Positions 37,921 through 50,000 of a stretch of DNA of 64,000 bases are shown piece after piece. Numbering within the stretch: position 1 is the first letter of the stretch; each line of letters opens with the position of its first letter. This DNA is from Platycnemis pennipes (lineage: Eukaryota > Arthropoda > Insecta > Odonata > Platycnemididae), in the NCBI GenBank assembly GCA_933228895.1, contig OW121848.1, positions 83,471,470 through 83,535,469 on the forward strand, written 5' to 3'. The position numbers were made by a program, and so were the translations under genes. The notes under the pieces are model-generated. The model was not told where the DNA came from. It worked only from the letters and a program-made list of their open reading frames with translations, and made no database searches.

Positions 37921-38079
37921 TTTATTTCATCATCATCGGTTAACAATCCTAAGACTGGCTTGACGCAGCACTACACTCGACGCAGCCCTTCTATCGGCTA
38001 ACCTCTTCATATTGGTGTGATTTATCTCCTTTACATCCTTCACAACTTGCTCCATACACGAGGCCTGCCTTTTCCATTC
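37921..38079 (-). mobile_element. 3' end of the same LINE family as 25405-27275 (minus strand)
   Basis: The minus strand reads GGAAAAGGCAGGCCTCGTGT, then a GAAGAGGTTAGCCGATAGAA segment, then AGTCTTAGGATTGTTAACCG and an ATGATG tail. It matches the last 150 bases of the LINE at 27120-27270 with substitutions and a small rearrangement. This is a strongly 5'-truncated insertion. Confidence 0.8.
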
Positions 38080-40928
38080 TTATTTACTTTTAAGTAAATA
38101 AAGGCTCACATTAAAGTTGTTACCATCATATTAATGTCAATGGCATTAGTTGGTTAAACCGTGTCTACGAGGCACGCTGTGCAATGGCAACAGAATGCAA
38201 ATTTTGCCGCCGTGGAGGAGTTGACGACATTATTCTTGGATATTAAGTTTGTAAGTCACGACAGCTGACTGGGGATATGTATTTCAATGACCGTATTGAC
38301 TATAATAGTTCACACGATGGTGAATGCATTACAAAAATTAGGTGGCGTATGCTACAAGGAAATGCTTTTATCACACCAAAACTTGGTTAGGTTTGGACGT
38401 TCTTAATGTGTTTCAAAACGCTTATAGTTTCTAGAACTGCAATAGAATGCCGAAATAAAATTGTTGAGAAACATTTTTTCTCCGTATTTCGTATTCTGAG
38501 TGTATATATGAGAGAAGAATCTTCGACAACAGAAAACACGATAGAAGAGGGTCCGAAAAATTCATACGGCTCAGTATTTTTCGTTCTATTACTGACAATC
38601 AAATTATTTAAATGCTAGAAAGAACAAGAGTAATATCAAAAGCATTAAGACGCATAAAAGAATTTAGAAGTCTGGGATCAATATTACCTATGCCATCCTT
38701 AAAGAATATTACCAATGTACAAACACGATTAAAAAAAAAGGTTTAGCTTCAAACTACCGTCCTCCAGGGATAAAATGGGTCTCTGATCATTTTCTAAACA
38801 GCTCCTTGTGGTCTGAGTTATATTTCCTTATCTTTCGCCGTCATTTTTTCTTCACGCTCGCCATAGACATTCTGCAAACGACATTGGTCCCGTGAACCGA
38901 TGTAGATATGCGTCGTCTTCACTCTTAAGCTGAGGAGGAAGCAGAGGAGATGAGTAGGGAGCGACGGGAGAATGGAACGAAGGTGGTGTGCGTAAAGATT
39001 TTTAAACGCATTGTGTAGGTGAGGTAGGATGGAAGAAAGGATAGCTGCTGAGGACGAGACGAAATGCTTTCTGCCTGTCGTACAGGGCAAAAAGAGAAGG
39101 GTGGAGACGTTTCGTGAGGATGGGTTGCTGTGGGGGAAAAGAGATCTTGCGGGATGGGGAGCGGGTGGGGTTGCGCAAAAAGGGAGCGGTTGGGGCCGGA
39201 CGAAATATGGGAACGGACGTCTTCTTCCCCGGATCCACCCTCGCCCACGCCCCGCGAGATTCCGTCAGTAATTCAACACCTCCCTTCACCATTTATTCAC
39301 TCGCCACCGCTGGGTCCGCATCAGCTATCCGCCAGGCGACGGTGGCATGCGGACGTCTGTCCTCGAGACATCTTCATGAATTTCTCTCCCCTTCGATCGT
39401 ATTCTTTTTTCCTTTCTCCCCCTGGAACGCTCACATCGCCTGCGAGGTCTCAGGTTCTCGGTTTGAATCCAAGATTTCGCGCCAAACCTTGATCCCCAAG
39501 CCATCTGTTTATCTCCAAAGCTTTGAAAGACATTTCAAAAATAGCGACCTCTCCAGATTACCAATTGTAACAGATGTCAAGGCTTGAGAGACAAAAAATA
39601 ATCTCGGAGGGCCAAAATATATATAAAATAAAACCAGTTCTCGTTTTAGCTTTCTGGATCTTGGAGATGTTTGTAACCCGAAAAAATAAAGAACTGATTA
39701 ATTCTGTGGCACTGTATTTCGGTATTGAGAATTAGGTATTAAAATTTTCATTTTACAGCTGCCAAATTTCACGATTTTTTGCCTTAAATTAACAGTAAAG
39801 ATGAATTTTACGACCATGTACGTCGCCAAGAAATTGGAAAAAAAACCTCTTCGTGTTGATAACTGGAAAGTAAAATTCTTTCTCAGCTTTGACTACACCT
39901 TCTCCCCGGTTGCATTCAAACGTCACACTCAATGTATGATATTTTGTCCCCACGTCTCCTAATATTTCACGTTTTGAGATTCTCCTTAGCCGCGTTCATC
40001 TATGGCTTTTCCCGCTATCGTTTCCTTAACCTCTCCGATCGTTCCTTCCTCAACCATGGCTTTGGTGATTCAGCTGCCATTCACGCTTTCAAAGTGACTT
40101 ATCATCGACGTATGCTTCAATCTTAATTACCAATGTCTGCGTTTAACCGACACCAACGTTTATCATGACGTATCTTACATTCTTTTCCTCACAATACGGC
40201 GACAAGGAAGCCGAAGGCAAGAATAATGAACGAGCAGTTGCTTCTGCTTTCTTAGAGGGGCCTTTATTACAAATATGTATGTATATGTATTGTATATGCT
40301 CGCACGCTACCTTTAAAAAATCTATTGATAGCATGTTACGCGTAAAACTTCTGCAGATTTTTCACTGTTTTGTCTATGATTACACTCAAAATCATGATAT
40401 CATAAAATCCTTTTCCCATATACCTACTGCTCTGTCACTGTGTGTTTCCTAAAATGGTGTCAACTTTGGGTATTTATGTCCTGATAGAACATTTAAAAAA
40501 AATAAATTTCAATATTCACTGATGATTAATAAGTATATTTGTTGTGTAAGTAATCAGTAGAATTGATATCTAGTTTTGTAGAAAAGGTTGCTACATGTGT
40601 TAAAGTCAGAGGCGCTGATTTTTAAGTGACTACTTTATTTTAAAAAAATAGTCATTATTAAAAGTTAGTCACCAATTTGGTGTGAATGTGAATAAAATGG
40701 AGGTCTACAATCGCTAAAAAAAATCTCGTTAAGTCTCTATTGATGCTTTTCTTGTTGAAAATTAGCCACTTAATTTGAATATGAACTTATTCCTTCTAAC
40801 GGTTGAGTAATTTATCGTGAAAACTATTTTAGACACGAGTCATTTCTGTGTGGAATAAAATCCAGGATCAAATCTGTCATCATTGGCCGTGCTTAATGAT
40901 TTCTTATTTTCCTCTTTTATTTTTCTAG
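38080..40928. other. Last part of intron 1, nothing recognised
   Basis: It is AT-rich, with a GC/GA-biased section at about 38930-39450. A box B-like GGTTCTCGGTTTGAATCC at 39451-39468 may be a SINE trace but no box A is evident. The final 30 bases are a T-rich acceptor tract. Confidence 0.45.
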
Positions 40929-41083
40929 TGTCGCTGCAGCGATGAGTCATGCGAGTCGGCGAAGAAGAGGGCTAGTGCGTGCGCTCCGGCGGTGGCGGCG
41001 GCCTCCCAACCGGACGCCGTTCTGCCCTGTCGGGTGGCTCAGCTGGTCTGCTCGGCAGATCCCCAATGCTCCACCGCACTTGG
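40929..41083 (+). CDS. Gas1: Gas1 homologue, coding exon 2 (residues 184-234 plus two bases of codon 235)
   Basis: This 155-bp internal exon completes the first cysteine-rich domain (C184, C186, C191, C201) and opens the second (C217, C224, C230). It reads CRCSDESCESAKKRASACAP at its start, matching the CDC…NCKSTKRAIEPCLP pattern of vertebrate Gas1. The acceptor is ttttctag|TGT and the donor is TTGG|gtaaga at 41083/41084. The exon leaves two bases (GG) to be completed by the first base of exon 3, giving Gly235. The window's own open frames run through in other phases, so this exon is only seen by splicing logic and the cysteine pattern. It sits 35.6 kb from exon 1 and 2.5 kb from exon 3. Confidence 0.85.
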
Positions 41084-42485
41084 GTAAGAACACCAAATAT
41101 CTCGCACTTCTACCGTGCAAACAATTACGACCACCGAATGGGCCCAGCGATCAAATCCGTAAAACGTAATTTCCGATCCAGCCGTAATTGCGGTCGTGAA
41201 CACCTAACCTCCGCGTATTCCTTGGGATTCATCCCCAACAGGTATTACCGAATTTTCTTCACCGGTTTATATGTTACGGTAATTGGCCACCGTTGGAGTG
41301 AATATTTTCCGAGGCTGCTTCTCCTGTTTGCGTCGAGGATAGGTTTTTTAAAAATCGATTACATAATTCTACCCTCGCAGAAGGAGTATTGGATTATGGG
41401 TGGTCCCGAGTGTTTACTCATGTTATTAGTTGGTCAAGGAAAAGTCTACGAATCCCATTCTTTTCTTTTATGTATTAGGACTGAGCAACATTACGGGAAA
41501 TGAATTATTTTCCCACAACGGGGTTCAAGCGTGTGGTTACTTCTGGTATGATTGCGAAGCTGAAGGGGGAATCTTTATTATTATTGTAAATGTTTTGGAG
41601 ACAGGGACCACACACAAATTCGTCGAAACCCTATCGCCATAAATTTGGTGGCATTTTGTTAATAAAAATGGTTTTTAATCCCTTTGGATGGAAGTGATTC
41701 GGCAACCCTCCCCAAGGATTAAACGTCTGGTTCGATTTCTGCGGGCATGAAATTATTGTGGAATATGGCTGGGCAATTCCTGTAAAAGCTCTATATGTAA
41801 GATTTCATTTTTAAACTTGGCTAATACTTTCAGCGGGGAAGTCAGGTTATAATGCAGCAATGTTTCCATGCAGCCTTCCAAACAATGTAATTCAGAAATA
41901 ATGTGGGCCCGTATTCCTTGCAGGTAACATTTATTTGCATAGATTTCTTTAGAAGAATAAAAAATCGTCCTCGAATGAAAAGTCCTCTTTGAATTGTTAT
42001 TTAAATTACCTAAAATTTGTACAATTAACCGGATTATTTTTATTAAAAGACATTATTTGGGATGCCAGAGAAAGGGAAACAGTTTTTCTCCGCATATTTA
42101 ATTGTCGATATTTGCATTAGACAATATTAAAAGCTGTGTTTGTCTTTTTAATCGTGAATATACCCCCATGTTTATTTACCCATCCCAAATATGACGTCGG
42201 GGAAGGGTATACTTTAAAGAATATGGCAAGATTGATTTCATATATCTTCAAGACTCTCTGGGAGAAGGTCGGAAAATTTAAGTTCCTTAAATAGCTTTCA
42301 CCGTATCGTCTTTTACACAATAGTTGCCTCAGCATGAGGTTTCTCCGGGAACAATGTGATTTGGTCGCCAACTTGAGGTGTTACCACACCTATTTGTCTT
42401 CTGATTCTCGCTTTATCTTAATCACCTTCCTCTCCCTGACTACGTAATGATACTAGTTAACCTGAGTGATCCTCTCGCATACATA

Positions 42486-42610
42486 CCTAAAGGGTCGTCC
42501 ATATATTACGAAACTCCCAAGGGGGATGGGGTCGTGCAAACTTTACGACATACTGTCGACTGGGAAGAGGGGGGCCAGGGGTAGACTGGGTCTTTATACG
42601 GTGAAAGCAA
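42486..42610 (+). repeat. Terminal fragment of a dispersed arthropod repeat
   Basis: The sequence opens AGGGTCGTCCATATATTACG and continues with G-rich spacers, TTTACGACATA and further G-runs. I recall many arthropod copies with this start (GGCCGTCCATAAATTACG), usually with an inverted copy at the far end. No far end is visible here, so it is a fragment. I cannot give the family name. Confidence 0.4.
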
Positions 42611-42859
42611 CCTACATCTACGATATTTGCTCATTTAAAATAGATTTATGGATATGTTGGCAAAGGAAGGAATTTTTGAGGGAGTGAAGGAATGATGGAG
42701 AGAAACCCGGCATCGTTATTAGCCTACTCTTTACCAAAGGCGCCAAGGGATCTCCGGTTTAACGTTCCTTCCAATAGAAGGAGAACTGAACTCAAAGGCC
42801 CTCCAAAAGGCACTCAAGTATGGACCGGTATACCAAGTAAAAATCTGCCATTGCCGCAA

Positions 42860-42930
42860 TTCGAATCCAGACTCTCGAAATGAGAGTTCAAATCAAAAGC
42901 TACTACACCAACCCGAATCCCGGAAGAAGG
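42860..42930 (-). repeat. tRNA-derived SINE head (minus strand)
   Basis: The minus strand reads GGGTTGGTGTAGTAGCTTTT and then a box B-like GTCTGGATTCGAATTGC. It shares the box A region with the copy at 20985-21095. Confidence 0.5.
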
Positions 42931-43094
42931 ACAGCACAATGCTACGTTGTATTAAGATACATTTTAAAATCGATTTTTTATTAAATAATGATTTTAATTT
43001 GTTCAGATAATAATTATTGAATAAATATTAGTACTGAGATGTACATAAGGTATTTATAAAGAAATTGTTTTATTATTCATATTGATGGTAGAGC

Positions 43095-43345
43095 GGGGTC
43101 GTGGTGGCATAGTGGGTAGAGCTACTGACCGGAGGTTCCCGGGTTCAAATCCCGGGCAAGAGCCTTTCGGGACACCCCCATACAAAATCCTCGCGATTCC
43201 TTTTTCTGCGTGTCAGAACTTCACAGGAAATCGCAGGTGGCCCAGGGAAAGGAACTGGCCCCCCTACCCTGAATGTGTGAATTTCACATGCCATTGGCTT
43301 AGTGCGGGGTGAGCTCTACTCTCACCTATCAAAGAACAACGTTCA
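43095..43345 (+). repeat. tRNA-derived SINE in Gas1 intron 2
   Basis: Box A-like TGGCATAGTGGGTAGAGC lies at 43107-43124 and box B GGTTCAAATCC at 43142-43152, inside a CCCGGGTTCAAATCCCGGG stem. A non-tRNA body follows, with CCTTTCGGGACACCCCCAT, then GTGGCCCAGGGAAAGGAACT and TGGCTTAGTGCGGGGTGAGC. The boxes are well preserved, so it is relatively young. It lies about 200 bp before exon 3. Confidence 0.7.
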
Positions 43346-43550
43346 GGTTGCATCACTGAGTGAATTGAAGATAGGATCTATTGGCAGGGCTTCTTAATTT
43401 AGGGAATGGTAATAGAGTATGTTGCGAAGGAGGAAGTATTCAAGGTGTACAAGTTATAGGAGGGGGTAAAAAAGTGTAAAATCAACGTTACGCAACACAT
43501 TGATTGCCTGTAACTCGTCGTGTACCTAATCTTTCCGCCTCAATCCTCAG

Positions 43551-44019
43551 GTACTACGAGAGGCTCTGCCGCGCCGCATTCTCCGGTCGGAAGTGCACTC
43601 CCAAGTGCCGAAACTCCGCCACCATCCTGAGGAGACAGCCGAAAGCCGCCGGTCTGTCGTCGTGCCGGTGTGACGGCCGCGAGGACTACGACTGCGACCT
43701 CGTGCGGCGCAACACGGAGAGGCTGTGCTTCCGCAGGACTTCGCCCCCGCCCAGCCCCCCTGGACCGCCCCCCATTCCCGACGAGATACCGCTCATCCCG
43801 GAGGAGGAGGAGGAGGGCGGCAAGCGTCCCGGGGCCGCCGTGGGCGACACGAACACGAACGAGATCGTGAGGATATCGGGCGCGCTGGCGGGCGGGAGGA
43901 ACGCCGGCGCCGCGGCGACCACGACGGCCGTCCTCGCTCAACTGCTCCTCGCCTGCGCACTCCTCTTCGCCCGGGGCCTCGCGTGGAGTTCGGACCTCCC
44001 CCGCGGCCTTGCGTCGTAA
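43551..44019 (+). CDS. Gas1: Gas1 homologue, terminal coding exon 3 (residues 235-390)
   Basis: After the split Gly235 codon it continues YYERLCRAAFSGRKCTPKCR, closely following the pattern of the second Gas1 domain. Cysteines are C241, C250, C254, C273, C275, C283 and C294, and the domain ends at CF just as vertebrate Gas1 ends its domain at LCFG. Residues 298-329 form a proline-rich then acidic stalk with five consecutive Glu. Residues 330-357 are small, Gly/Ala-rich and could hold the GPI attachment site. Residues 358-380 are hydrophobic. A ten-residue polar tail then precedes the TAA at 44017-44019. Full length is 390 aa against about 345 for human GAS1, the difference being mostly the N-terminal linker. 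The protein should sit on the outer plasma membrane. The family call is firm; the exact C-terminus is less so because a donor-like site follows the stop. Confidence 0.85.
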
Positions 44020-47000
44020 CAGGTGGGTAACGCATCCATTAAAGCCCCGTGGGCGGCCTCGTGAGACCCGTTGGCGAGCGCGTAAATTACCCCCGATATT
44101 GCGACAGAAGGGAACGGTGGGGCCGAGCGATTTTCATCGTGTCTCGCCCTCGTCCCTGATTCGAAGAGAGATCGGGACAGCAGATAACACGGGACAAACG
44201 TCACGCATTGAGTAACCTAGTGCCAAAATTGTAACTTAAACGACAATGACCATATAATACCTGACGTCCAGTCGTATGCCGGGAAAGAGACTTGAAAAAC
44301 CTATGCATTTCACATGCCATGATTTCAATGCTAGGTTGTCAATCATACCATTCACAGAAAACAGGGGTGAAGAAAATTAATTCTAAGTCTTATTAATAGC
44401 AACTTTCCATGAAATAACGTTCTAATTTTTCCTCACATCAGCCTAGGGTCAATAAGCCACTTCCGTCTAAGTTCTTTAGAATATTTAATAACGCAAACTT
44501 TTCATATTAAATACTATAGCAAATCTTATGAAATACTTTGATATGGAATGCCACAAAGTTGAGAGATAAGGTGTTTCATTTTTAAGAGTAGATTCGAAAT
44601 ATTTATTTCCCCTTGACGGAATTACACGTCTTGCTAAATGCCGCAGAACTATATACATTTTGGAATTTAAACTTATGTTCTAAGTATCACTACCTCTATT
44701 AACCACCCATTCTAAAGGCCTACGAGAACCGTTTTATCTGCTATAGAGTTTTTCACCAATCAATCAGAGGATAATAGTAGAACCTCACTAATCCGCCATT
44801 CAAAAATGTTTCTAATAATGAACAGCCGTTTGGGAAATATCGCTATTCTAACGTTTCAGTTTTCTGTGTGTGTTAAATGGTCATATTACACCTGGAGCCA
44901 CTGAGCACACGTGATAAGTGATGAGGCAAGCTGCAACTGCGCCTAGCATAGTATATACTACTTCTTGTTCACGATAATTTTTTTATTCGCTTAGGCTTGA
45001 GCATTAGAGGAAAGGAGTCAGTTTTCGAACTAACACCATTTATGAGAAAATCATTTCACTGTCATACAAGAGCTTTAGGGAAACTCGAAATTCTTTGATA
45101 ATTTCTCGTATAGTGTTGTGGCAAGGAAAAAAATGGCGATACATTTAAATGAGCCAACGTGAACTGCGGTTAATTGACACCAGTCATTCCCTGTACGGTG
45201 GCTTTCATTTCTAAAAGTCTGGTAACCTACGTTTCAAGATCTTAGGAGCTGGTAATTTCAGTTACCTCCCTTAACACGGATGTTGGTGGGGGCTGAGTGG
45301 AGAGGAGACGGCGCGCGATCAAGGGGACATTTTGCGGTGAAGATCAAGTGCGGAGATGCGCGCACGTCGGTGGTTAGTGGAGGCCGGAAGGGAGAGGGTT
45401 GTGGGGAGGGAGGTGTGAAACAAGAAGCAAGCCGGCGCGCGCCCCGAGTTTGATCAGGTTTTAGCGCTGTCATCACAAGAGTGAGGGAGACGGGGAAGAA
45501 GGGGGAGGGAGGATGTGTTTAGCGCCCCTCCCCGCCAGTGCTTATAACAGATCCTCCTCCATCCTCCCGCAGTATACTCATCCCCATTCCTCCTCCGCAA
45601 ACCTTTTGCCCGGCTCTGTAAATATTGACTCTCGTGCGTACTACGACCGTAGATCGCGTGGTGGGGGAAGAGATGAGGGGAGGGCAGGGTAGGAAAGAGA
45701 GGAAAGGAGAGAAAGGGCCGAAAAAATGGCTTCTTCAAGTCGCCCCTCCTCCCAACTCTGGGGCCCTTGCCACCCACGCCCTCTCCTCAGTTCCGACCCG
45801 GTTCCACAACTACGGTCGCACAACAAACACAAGGCCTTTTTGAACGGCCATCCTGCCTCTATAAAAAAATAGAGGCTATAGCTACGTTTTTCGCGATCCG
45901 CCGAATGATTATATTTTGTGACTATTTTCCGGATTTGATCAATTAAGTCTTTTTTCATCTATTGCAATTTATCGAAATAAACTATCGATGCATTGTGCGG
46001 ATTTTCATTGCAAATAGCTAAGCTAAATTGCAAACTAATAAGAGAGTAAGTATGCAGAATGAGAGGAGAGAAAATCTGCACCGGTTTGTTTCCAAATAGT
46101 TACTCAGTCTTCCATGAAAAACCAATCCGGAAAAACACCTCGTTGGTCAAATCTTTACGTGCGTTGTAATTAATGAAATAATTAGTATAATGGTGTTTCT
46201 TGAGTTCCAAATCATGACGAAGACCCGATCGTAAATTATCATGTAAAACGTGGGTAAAAAACTGTTACTCCCTACTTATGCATACTATGCCGGTCTTTTA
46301 CCATGCTATCGGATTATAAGCTAAGGTTTCATAACATGAATTAGTCATTTAAAGGAGCTAACCAGCTTAATAATAAAAGGTAAGGTCTGAGCCTTCCTGT
46401 CTCAGTTATGTATAGTTTTGTAGAAACCCAGAAGTTTGTTTATATGTTTTTATAGCTTTATAGGGATTGAGAAACCTCCGTTTCCATGGACTCGGGCCGA
46501 GGATTCAATTGAACTTACAATGTCTCCGCCAGCTTTCATTTTCAAGTCATAACATCGAGGTTCATTTGACTTCAATTCATTGTCGTCTCCATTTTCTCTT
46601 ACCCTACCGTGACTATTGTCATAATGTATCTTAATACTAACAGTATGTCACGCAAATTCGACAAATAAACACTCTTTCGCCTATAGTTTCCCGCGTTAGG
46701 ATTTGGCGTTGAAAACAACCAATCATTAGTAGGGATTGATAACAGTAAATACGAGCCATTTTTTTATCTAACTCGAATATATCGATGTCAATATGATTTT
46801 GCTGCCTCGTAAAACATAACAATGTTTTGGAATCCACATTGAAGAGATTTAAGCGATGATTCCTTATGATTAGAGAAACGATTGGCCTTTCACAAGATGG
46901 ACTCAACTGATCGGAATCGAGGGATTGGATACGGCATATCAGATGCCTCTAACCACATTTTCCAGTTGGACAGCATTGGTTAACCTGCCTCCCTGCGGCC

Positions 47001-50000
47001 CGCACCAATGACTTTGCGGTATTTCCCTCCGCAAAGTAGCAACGATGCGGTCAAACTAGACAGGGAAACCGTCATCTCATGTATTCGCTTCCAGTAAAAG
47101 AAAATTTGGCCAAAAGATGGAAGGAGGGCGCTGCCTCTTGTATAAATCAATGAAAAAAGCTCAACTGGTTTTTTGTACAAAATGATCACATACTGAATTT
47201 TTGCCCTTCGCATGTCGAGAAGCGCTGAAATCTAAATACTGCTAGAAGTGGAGCAGCATCAAAGAAAAAAATTACGGGATATTAATTTTGCTTCAACGCC
47301 ATGATTTCTTTCCTGGAATAGGTCTACCATGAGTTTCAATTGTTGTATGAGAAATTTTAGTTTCGGTTAATTAAACATGTTGGTCTTTTCAGCAAATGAA
47401 GGTTTTCCTTTATATTTACGCAGGATATCTGTAGATTTTTTCTATGTAATTGTATGCAACACTCGTTACGAGTATACAACTCTGATTATTCATCTGATTC
47501 GATTCAAGTACACCTCTACTTTCCTACGAAGCTCTTATACTAAAACTCGCGATATATAAGGTGCAATTAAAATCCCACGAACGACTTCGCGTATTTAATG
47601 ATAAGTTATCGTAGAATAAGGACTTTTTTGCGGTAGACGTGCTTTAATTCGTAGGTGTGATCTAATGGGAATGTGGAGATTTCAACGCGTGGTATTATTG
47701 AGACCAGCTTCCGCAACCTCAGACTCTTGTACGACTGAAACTCGCACGTGGGCCTCCAACCACACGAATAATCACAATTTGAACCTCTTTTCCCTGCTCA
47801 ACAATTTTAACTTGGCTATTTTTTAATACAGATATTCCAACAGAGCGCAAAACATATAACTGTTGAAATTTTACTCTTTAGATTTTAAATCATGAGGACG
47901 AAAATATCTACGAAAGTTAGGCTTAGTATGCTCACCTTGGTATTTAATGGCAATAGTTGACCGTATTAAAGTTTTTTTTACTTAAGGGTAATAGTACGTT
48001 AATAAACACTAATCAGTCACTTTCAGCAAAGCATGAATTATTGAATTAAAGCATGTCAGGAATGGCGGGATCCAAAGTAAAACGTAATTCAAGATTTCCG
48101 TGAAACCCTATATCTATATTTTGTTTATAACCTTGCTTCAGTGCCTGTTCGTATACTCCTCACGAGGTTGGTAGCACAGGAACAGGTATTAAAAAACGCG
48201 CGTGTCATTCTGCGGAAGAGTTTTTGCTTCGGTACGAATATGGAGATCGTAGAGAAGAGATTCAAAACCGGACGGTTCTCCCCAAAGCACATGCGGGCGA
48301 GGGATATATACCGATGCCTGCAACAGTGTTCGGACCGAGGCTTTGGTCCGCACTCGGATGTGAGGGCGGTCCGAGGAGCAGATGGCCTTTCCTCAATGCA
48401 TCCTTCCCCCTCCACCCAGGTTTTTAAGCTCCCTCAGGGACCCTGCTTGCCTTCCTCTCTTTGGCCTCCCTTCCTCCTCGCTTAGTGTCAGCAGTGGAGC
48501 AGGTGAAAGTGAGTGTCAGCGAGAGAAGAAAGATGTTCCAGAAGAGAAAAGGCGTAGGAAAAGAGGGAAGGGGGGAGAAGGAGGACGAGAAGTGACCTCG
48601 TCCAGAGGATGCTGTTGCCCATCAACTCGAACAGGTAGAGAGGGAGGGAGAAGAAAAAAAGACTGGGGATAGAACTCTCGAATTACGGGGGAAGGACGCT
48701 CATAACGTTTCACATTTTTTATCCTCGATCCTTTCCCCGAGTTGCTTCTGCCCACGGAGAGGAAAGGGCTGCGGTGGAGTAGTGTTGGCGCGCCCTGGAG
48801 GCAGGACGTCGAGGAGGAGGATTCGGATGAGCGCGAGCCAGGCAAAATTTGAAGGAACCCCGGGGCAGTCCCGGAATAATTGCTTAATATGTACAGGAAA
48901 GAGCGGTGAAATGCAGATCCCGAAGCTGCCTTGATGTATCTTTCGGGATTTCGCGAACCAACTGCCATTCTATGAAATACATAGCAGGCGAACGCAACTG
49001 GGGAAATCAGGGTGCTCAATAGAAGAGCACCGGTGATTGAGAGGGAAAAGTGAAAAGTACAAACTGCGGACTAACATGTATTGATGGAAAGTGATTTTGA
49101 TGGTCGAAATTTGAGGGACGACATACGTACAGCGAATCGAATGTGGAGGTGATACACCAAAAAATCTAAACATCGTCAAAGTCGTCGTTCTGATAAGTTG
49201 CTTACGTCTTCGAATACCGCGGTTTGAGAAGGGTACATACAGTTGGACACCATTTTATGGCTTCTCGTAATTACAGGTTTCATTGTTTTCGGGATAAATT
49301 TTGCTCTTCGGTGTGGGGCCAAGCATGTTAAAAATTTGACTGTGCCGAGATTAGTTGCCAATCCATTCAAGAAAAGAAGATACTTAATGATCCTCCCACC
49401 CATACCAACTTTAGTTCACTTCAAGCAACCATAAGGCCTGAAATCGGTGCAATTTTAATGAACATCATAAGCTTGAGACCTGAAGGGATTTTACTTGAAA
49501 ATACGAGGGAGTATTGAACACGCGTATTCACGAACATGCCAAGCGAAGGTCACGAACTGAATGGAACAATAAACTCATCTGGTTGGGCTGAGAGCCAAAA
49601 GTCTGTCACCGGGTGATGTGGAAATGAAGTCTGAGCATGAGCACGTAGTATTGCATGGGAAGAATTTGGAAGTTGGTTCCAAATATGCCCTAAGATATTT
49701 TCTAGCGGCAGATTCCTCTACATTTCTTCACGATCGCGATATTTAGCGAGGCTTTTCTACGAGAATTATGAAAGAATAACTTACATTGTGACCCTCCATG
49801 GTAATTGATAAATGATATAATAGCCTTAAATCATTAAGGCTACTTGATATTTCATTACTTTGTATGCATATTGTCCTCTTTTCATTATCCCTAAAAGGAG
49901 TTTATTTCACTTATAAAAATGAAATAGGTGAATGTTCATACCGAGAGAAATTTTACCAGCCTATCACTTGGGTGATTCCTCATAAATGTTCTCTTTCAAA

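Larger units (their letters stand above)
5321..40928 (+). other. Gas1 homologue intron 1 (35.6 kb, phase 0)
   Basis: The intron starts with gtgagt directly after residue 183 and ends with a long T-rich tract and ttctag before 40929. Joining the exons gives an unbroken frame across a typical Gas1 junction (…ALIT then CRC…). The intron interrupts the first cysteine-rich domain between C165 and C184. It contains nearly all the mobile elements of the window, listed separately. No other protein-coding exon is recognisable in it, though an alternative 5' exon could be hidden in one of its GC-rich blocks. Confidence 0.8.
41084..43550 (+). other. Gas1 homologue intron 2 (2.5 kb, phase 2)
   Basis: It begins gtaaga and ends with a pyrimidine-rich tract and cctcag at 43550. 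It splits the second cysteine-rich domain between C230 and C241. It contains a terminal fragment of a dispersed repeat near 42486, a minus-strand tRNA-like SINE head near 42860-42930 and a plus-strand SINE at about 43095-43345 that ends only about 200 bp before exon 3. The rest (41090-42480) is AT-rich with nothing recognisable. Confidence 0.8.

Noticed and set aside
43107..43160. Possible functional tRNA gene
   Set aside because: Boxes A and B are good, but there is no anticodon stem-loop or acceptor stem and a SINE-type body follows.
45855..45876. 8-bp hairpin with A6 loop, resembling a terminator
   Set aside because: Intrinsic terminators are bacterial; in this eukaryotic AT-rich DNA a short stem is not informative.
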